A stretch of DNA of 55,087 nt from Stagnihabitans tardus (GTDB lineage Bacteria; Pseudomonadota; Alphaproteobacteria; Rhodobacterales; Rhodobacteraceae), in the NCBI RefSeq assembly GCF_009925085.1, contig NZ_JAABNR010000022.1:1-55087 (forward strand), given 5' to 3'. The number at the start of each line of letters is the position of its first letter. Position 1 is the stretch's first letter. The notes beneath the pieces are model-generated. The model was not told the DNA's origin and ran no database searches. It worked only from the letters and a program-made list of their open reading frames with translations. The translations under genes were made by a program, and so were the position numbers. Positions 52,901-55,087 of the stretch are shown in pieces.

Positions 52901-54367
52901 GCTACAAATTTCCTCACTTCACTTTCCTATCGCCGAGTTCATTATTACGGGAGGCCATTGTTTGCACTGCCAACAACCTTTAACCGCCGTTGGCATCAGG
53001 GACGTGCAAATCGAGCTGTGAACCAGAGAGCAATTGATACCTCACCGCTGGGCTCAAAGTACGCTGACGGCGGCGGCTGCTATACTTTGTCTAGAGAAGC
53101 CGTCGCGGCGCTCTTGGCGATCGCCCAAACAGATCTTGGTTTGCAATTGAGGGCAGCATCCTTTTTTGAAGACAAGCTAGTTGGAGACCTTCTGAAGATC
53201 GCTGGTTTTGAGCTAGGTAGTGAGGGTTACAGTTCTGCGCAGAAACGAGTGAATCGCAGCAATGGTATCCCAGTGCTGCAAATTGACAGATCCTTTTATC
53301 CCTCGGCTGTCAGCGGTATCGCGATGGCACATTTGAACGGAAGCGAAGAGATGCTTCCAATCCATAGGTCGAGGGAATCAAACCTTCTTCTCCCTCCAAG
53401 ACTGTTTCCGCTTGATCGTGACGTTTCTCTTGATTATCTGTCCAACATGCTTGAGGTCATCGGCGCGGGAGTGGACTCATCTCGGCTCGCACACGCGCGG
53501 ATTGTCTGCGTTTCTGTCATTAGAAATGAACTGAAGCTGTTGCCGCATTTTCTCAATCACTACAGAAAGTTGGGTGTTCAATATTTCCTGATTGTTGATA
53601 ATTTATCTGACGACGGCTCCCGCGAATATCTATGTGCCCAAAGTGATGTAGCCGTCTTTTCAGCTGCAAGTGATTATTCTGGGTCGCACTACGGTGTGGT
53701 CTGGCAACGGACGCTCTTAGATCATTTTTGCATTGGCAGATGGGTGGTGGTGGCGGATGCTGATGAACTGCTGGTGACGGACGGTGAACAATGTTTGTCG
53801 CTTCCGGAGCAATGTGATGCCCTGGAGCGTTCGAATTTCGATGCGGCCATTGTTGTGATGGTTGATATGTATCCCCAGGGCGACTTGAGAAACGCAGATT
53901 TCGCTCGCAGTGATCTTATTGCTGCTGCACCTTGCTTTGATCGTAAACCTGTCTCTAAGTGGCCATACAATCGCGGACCCTTTGGAAACTTGGAGAGCTT
54001 TGTGAGTAGCCTGCGACATCGAATCATACCGCTCTCGGCCCCGCATATGTTTACGTCGCAGAAGGTAGCGTTGTTCAAGTACAACTCGCTAATGTCATTC
54101 TCGGAGGGCTTTCATTTTGGTTCGGGCATGCGTTGGAGCCCTCAGCCGCTGGCTTTCTTGCACTTCAAGTACTCATCCGACTTTGTAGACAAGGCGAACA
54201 AGGAAGTCCTGAGAGGCCAGCATTTTGGCGGCGCGCTAGAATACCGCCTATACTTGAAGATGGCACAGGAGGGCAGTTTGGATTTTTGGCAGTCTGGCGT
54301 ATCTCAGGTCTTTTCTTGGGGAGATTGGAGGCCCCTATTTACGTTGCTTGGAGACCTTAAAGTTTAG
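49949..54367 (+). CDS. Giant protein with two glycosyltransferase domains
   Basis: 1472 residues. About 1-870 have no family I recognise: the first 200 are beta-rich and could be a lectin-like domain, then come mixed helical segments. About 883-1130 resemble GT31 beta-1,3-galactosyltransferases (SDTIVAVVTCHANLLTHLPA, then the metal motif KIDDDCY at 977-983 and ADGGGCYTLSREAV). About 1183-1470 are a GT2-like domain of the Glyco_tranf_2_4 type (ARIVCVSVIRNELKLLPHFL, DNLSDDGSREYL, ADADELL with Asp1270-Asp1272). No signal peptide or membrane helix is obvious, so it is probably cytoplasmic. It may build two successive linkages of a surface glycan. Codon use is AT-richer than the rest of the window. 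Confidence 0.78.
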   Translation: MIDQSTQTQDQQSSTLEGAFSHARVDQFQRRPASSWSANSAIYRALSTHGGFDLEVSFSTENGSEFGDPFVEVSFPSGNYLLQVVFQIELSELIIRFVEGRNVVNHVRCPLDFHLFPLWRLWISIGKDGKVEVYFLDFVIAELDMKLQSIGAYWVNTNTCVSPTFRPTNLRGYLTETGSSGSTTVIYSLGSVPLVEPPNFFTADQKPCAYNYTIKYIAKCPVIYATVDATASAFFDIVTSVSKARLYNLRHLPTLDLKSGHIVLDVPGAVEATKLYWSDEMEEGRADFRTVISDLCPTANPTESRKSCFLSFSEAFRLLPPSGAEVRLALRGPGFEPPLFHIRLSPETWRAMAKLFPVPPFGDWKPTVGLSCLIVDLCHLLYSSDNAQTCMKFAPQLVSVLTECTNIVGERLPVPNALSRTSEQLVSWEGPSEHECKIWQFQHDIVSAVESVNTSGDILEEVIDNLIYGIREPERNWAILAVADFAIRHKFEHCIAKWSNDDFIWRVLNKPEQTWEYSTLSALLASKGEFGTCVVILENLAGRVEQRDLARVNISAIAAAFRLFIRARFSHDFRELFLRPMMRLVGNFNSEEHTQFRNVDLQAAFLEYFELSRYDPHWLQDEYHNFIDTQYGSVPEFWGHNTETTSVMKMSPQRRRMQVSRDNATKLGDYFSRLGDHRPGEDSEIPKLFGRSYRTRYLRSVDMLHTGSGRLVGSELLDARGWPIRQRALPQGISFPETAILPDVNEVAEAIHHLIGCPRHRHFRLLADIGRAVAADGLTGYEDLLERVSAGEFESDYASEAVLLDVLVWASQRGEGKHEPAFARMAPSKTKHAPPGSIEPAGYLSAAKRIAGRSSIISSINAGRLDDPGTAVNAQAEATLAGSFFSDTIVAVVTCHANLLTHLPACRESWVKDVQAMGVRVRFFVGAVEGAVSTTDELPSDLVVLPVGDSYEDLPDKVLSMYHWLQANEEFSFVLKIDDDCYLDATNFLTSLSYRRVHYYGRPLFALPTTFNRRWHQGRANRAVNQRAIDTSPLGSKYADGGGCYTLSREAVAALLAIAQTDLGLQLRAASFFEDKLVGDLLKIAGFELGSEGYSSAQKRVNRSNGIPVLQIDRSFYPSAVSGIAMAHLNGSEEMLPIHRSRESNLLLPPRLFPLDRDVSLDYLSNMLEVIGAGVDSSRLAHARIVCVSVIRNELKLLPHFLNHYRKLGVQYFLIVDNLSDDGSREYLCAQSDVAVFSAASDYSGSHYGVVWQRTLLDHFCIGRWVVVADADELLVTDGEQCLSLPEQCDALERSNFDAAIVVMVDMYPQGDLRNADFARSDLIAAAPCFDRKPVSKWPYNRGPFGNLESFVSSLRHRIIPLSAPHMFTSQKVALFKYNSLMSFSEGFHFGSGMRWSPQPLAFLHFKYSSDFVDKANKEVLRGQHFGGALEYRLYLKMAQEGSLDFWQSGVSQVFSWGDWRPLFTLLGDLKV

Positions 54368-54406
54368 CAGGCTTCTGAATTACAGTAGATGGTGTCCTGC
54401 CCCCAC

Positions 54407-54492
54407 CTGCATGAGCAGACAGAAGCCCCCCACCTACCGCACCACGAACTGGCATGACTACAACCGGGCGCTGGCGTGGCGTTGGCCATCTG
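54407..54492 (+). repeat. 86-bp direct repeat of the IS903-like element (copy of 47931-48016)
   Basis: 85 of 86 bases equal 47931-48016, covering the transposase start codon and its first 27 codons, including the frame break. The right end is cut by the IS21-like element at 54493. The two copies bracket the Stf0-like and glycosyltransferase genes. Confidence 0.92.
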
Positions 54493-54989
54493 TGTTGAGT
54501 TCCACCGAGAACTGACCCATTTAGGGTCGGTATTTCCATTGAGATTTGACCCATGTGACCCTTTCCGCACGGCAGAGCGCTGTGGGAGGCACTGGAGTGA
54601 TCACCATGGAAGTTTTGAACCTGATCCGACGTCTGCGGCTTCGCGAGAAGCTGTCAGTGCATGAGATCGCGCGGAGGACATTTCTGTCGCGCAATACCGT
54701 GAAGAAGTATCTGAAGGCTGAGATCGTCGAGCCGAAGTTCGACGCGTCGAACCGCGCGAGTAAGTTGGACCCTTTTGCGGAGAAGCAGGCTGCCTGGCTG
54801 AAGTCGGAGGCGGCGAAGCCTCGCAAGCAGCGTCGAACCTTGAAGCAGATGCATTCAGAGCTGACGGCGCTCGGCTTCACGGGGTCTTACAACCGGGTTG
54901 CTGCATTCGCCCGTGAATGGCGGGCCGACCGGCAGCATGAGCAGCAAACCACGGGGCGCGTGACGTTGCCCCCTCCAGCTAATCCAGTT
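54493..54989 (+). mobile_element. IS21-family element, left part only
   Basis: It begins with TGTTGAGTTCCACCGAGAAC directly after the IS903-like fragment and contains the start of an IstA transposase. It is cut on the right by an IS3-type element at 54990. The right half and istB are not visible. Confidence 0.75.
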
Positions 54990-54992
54990 TGA
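54606..54992 (+). pseudogene. istA: IS21 transposase IstA, N-terminal fragment
   Basis: From ATG 54606 the protein starts MEVLNLIRRLRLREKLSVHE then IARRTFLSRNTVKKYLKAE, the IstA helix-turn-helix. It continues through the KQRRTLKQMHSEL region and stops after 128 codons at a TGA created at the IS3 junction. Complete IstA proteins have about 500 residues, and the DDE catalytic core is absent. Confidence 0.85.
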
Positions 54993-55087
54993 GTTAGACT
55001 CTGGCCCAACCGAAAGGACCAGAGATGAAGCGCAGCAGGTTCACCGAAGACCAGATCATTGGCATTTTGAAGGAGCATGAGGCCGGT
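54990..55087 (+). mobile_element. IS3-family element, left end (continues past window)
   Basis: The sequence TGAGTTAGACTCTGGCCCAA begins at the point where the IstA frame breaks and fits an IS3-type terminal repeat. An OrfA start follows at 55025. The rest is outside the window. Confidence 0.75.
55025..55087 (+). CDS. IS3-family OrfA (partial, cut by window edge)
   Basis: The 21 visible codons begin MKRSRFTEDQIIGILKEHEA, the typical start of IS3-family OrfA helix-turn-helix proteins. ACCAGAG lies upstream. Intactness cannot be judged. Confidence 0.85.
   Translation, partial: MKRSRFTEDQIIGILKEHEAG

Noticed and set aside
1-55087. CRISPR arrays, prophage modules and toxin-antitoxin pairs
   Set aside because: No regularly spaced repeats, phage structural genes or typical toxin-antitoxin pairs were seen. 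The only tandem repeated structure is the Y RNA array.

Overview
The window looks like part of a secondary replicon (plasmid or chromid) of a Rhodobacteraceae-type alphaproteobacterium. Evidence for this is the complete repABC cassette with its antisense RNA and parS-like palindromes, the high-GC coding sequence over most of the window, a VPLPA-type C-terminal sorting signal and a GlpSTPQV-type polyol ABC transporter. The genus cannot be fixed from the sequence alone.

Layout. (1) 1-2.5 kb: the N-terminus of an IS5-type transposase abuts a truncated amidohydrolase; then an SBF-type transporter and a divergent GntR/FadR regulator share a TGTATACA operator. (2) 2.7-6.25 kb: repA-repB-ctRNA-repC and two 16-bp palindromes. 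(3) 6.4-11.7 kb: an RNA-repair and RNA-quality module: RtcR-like regulator, Ro60/Rsr, a tandem array of four Y RNAs (two with permuted tRNA-like domains), and RtcB RNA ligase. (4) 11.9-16.3 kb: decayed IS3 pieces, a 923-aa Gly/Ala-rich exported protein with a VPLPA-type tail, and a stretch without a convincing gene. (5) 16.4-39.2 kb: a large polyol/sugar-phosphate catabolic region: RpiR regulator; operon E1alpha-E1beta-transaldolase-E2-transketolase-E3; GlpD-like dehydrogenase; operon FGGY kinase-ABC transporter-binding protein-EryC-like isomerase-TpiA/EryH-like isomerase-class II aldolase-CbbY-like phosphatase; convergent NagD-like phosphatase. A shared GCAAAAAAT-type box precedes three of these transcription units. 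(6) 39.8-42.4 kb: a serine hydrolase with an RTX tail, divergent from a DUF2975/YozG-type regulator pair across a perfect 16-bp-arm palindrome. (7) 42.4-46.3 kb: arsenic cluster arsRC fusion-gapdh-arsJ, an OsmC protein and a remnant of arsH. (8) 46.3-55.1 kb: an IS256 fragment, then a visibly AT-richer island with two sulfotransferase-like genes and a 1472-aa protein with two glycosyltransferase domains. The island is interrupted by an IS5/IS903-like element, closes with an 86-bp repeat of that element, and ends in nested IS21 and IS3 pieces.

How the parts work together. The catabolic region probably imports a small polyol, phosphorylates it (FGGY kinase), oxidises it (GlpD/EryB-like), isomerises the ketose phosphate (EryC-like, EryH-like), and feeds it through transketolase, transaldolase and aldolase to a dedicated 2-oxo-acid dehydrogenase complex. 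A four-carbon polyol such as erythritol is the best guess, glycerol the main alternative. The Ro60-Y RNA-RtcB block is a stress-responsive RNA system whose regulator has lost hallmark sigma-54 activator residues. The last 8 kb probably encodes synthesis or modification of a sulfated surface glycan acquired by transfer.
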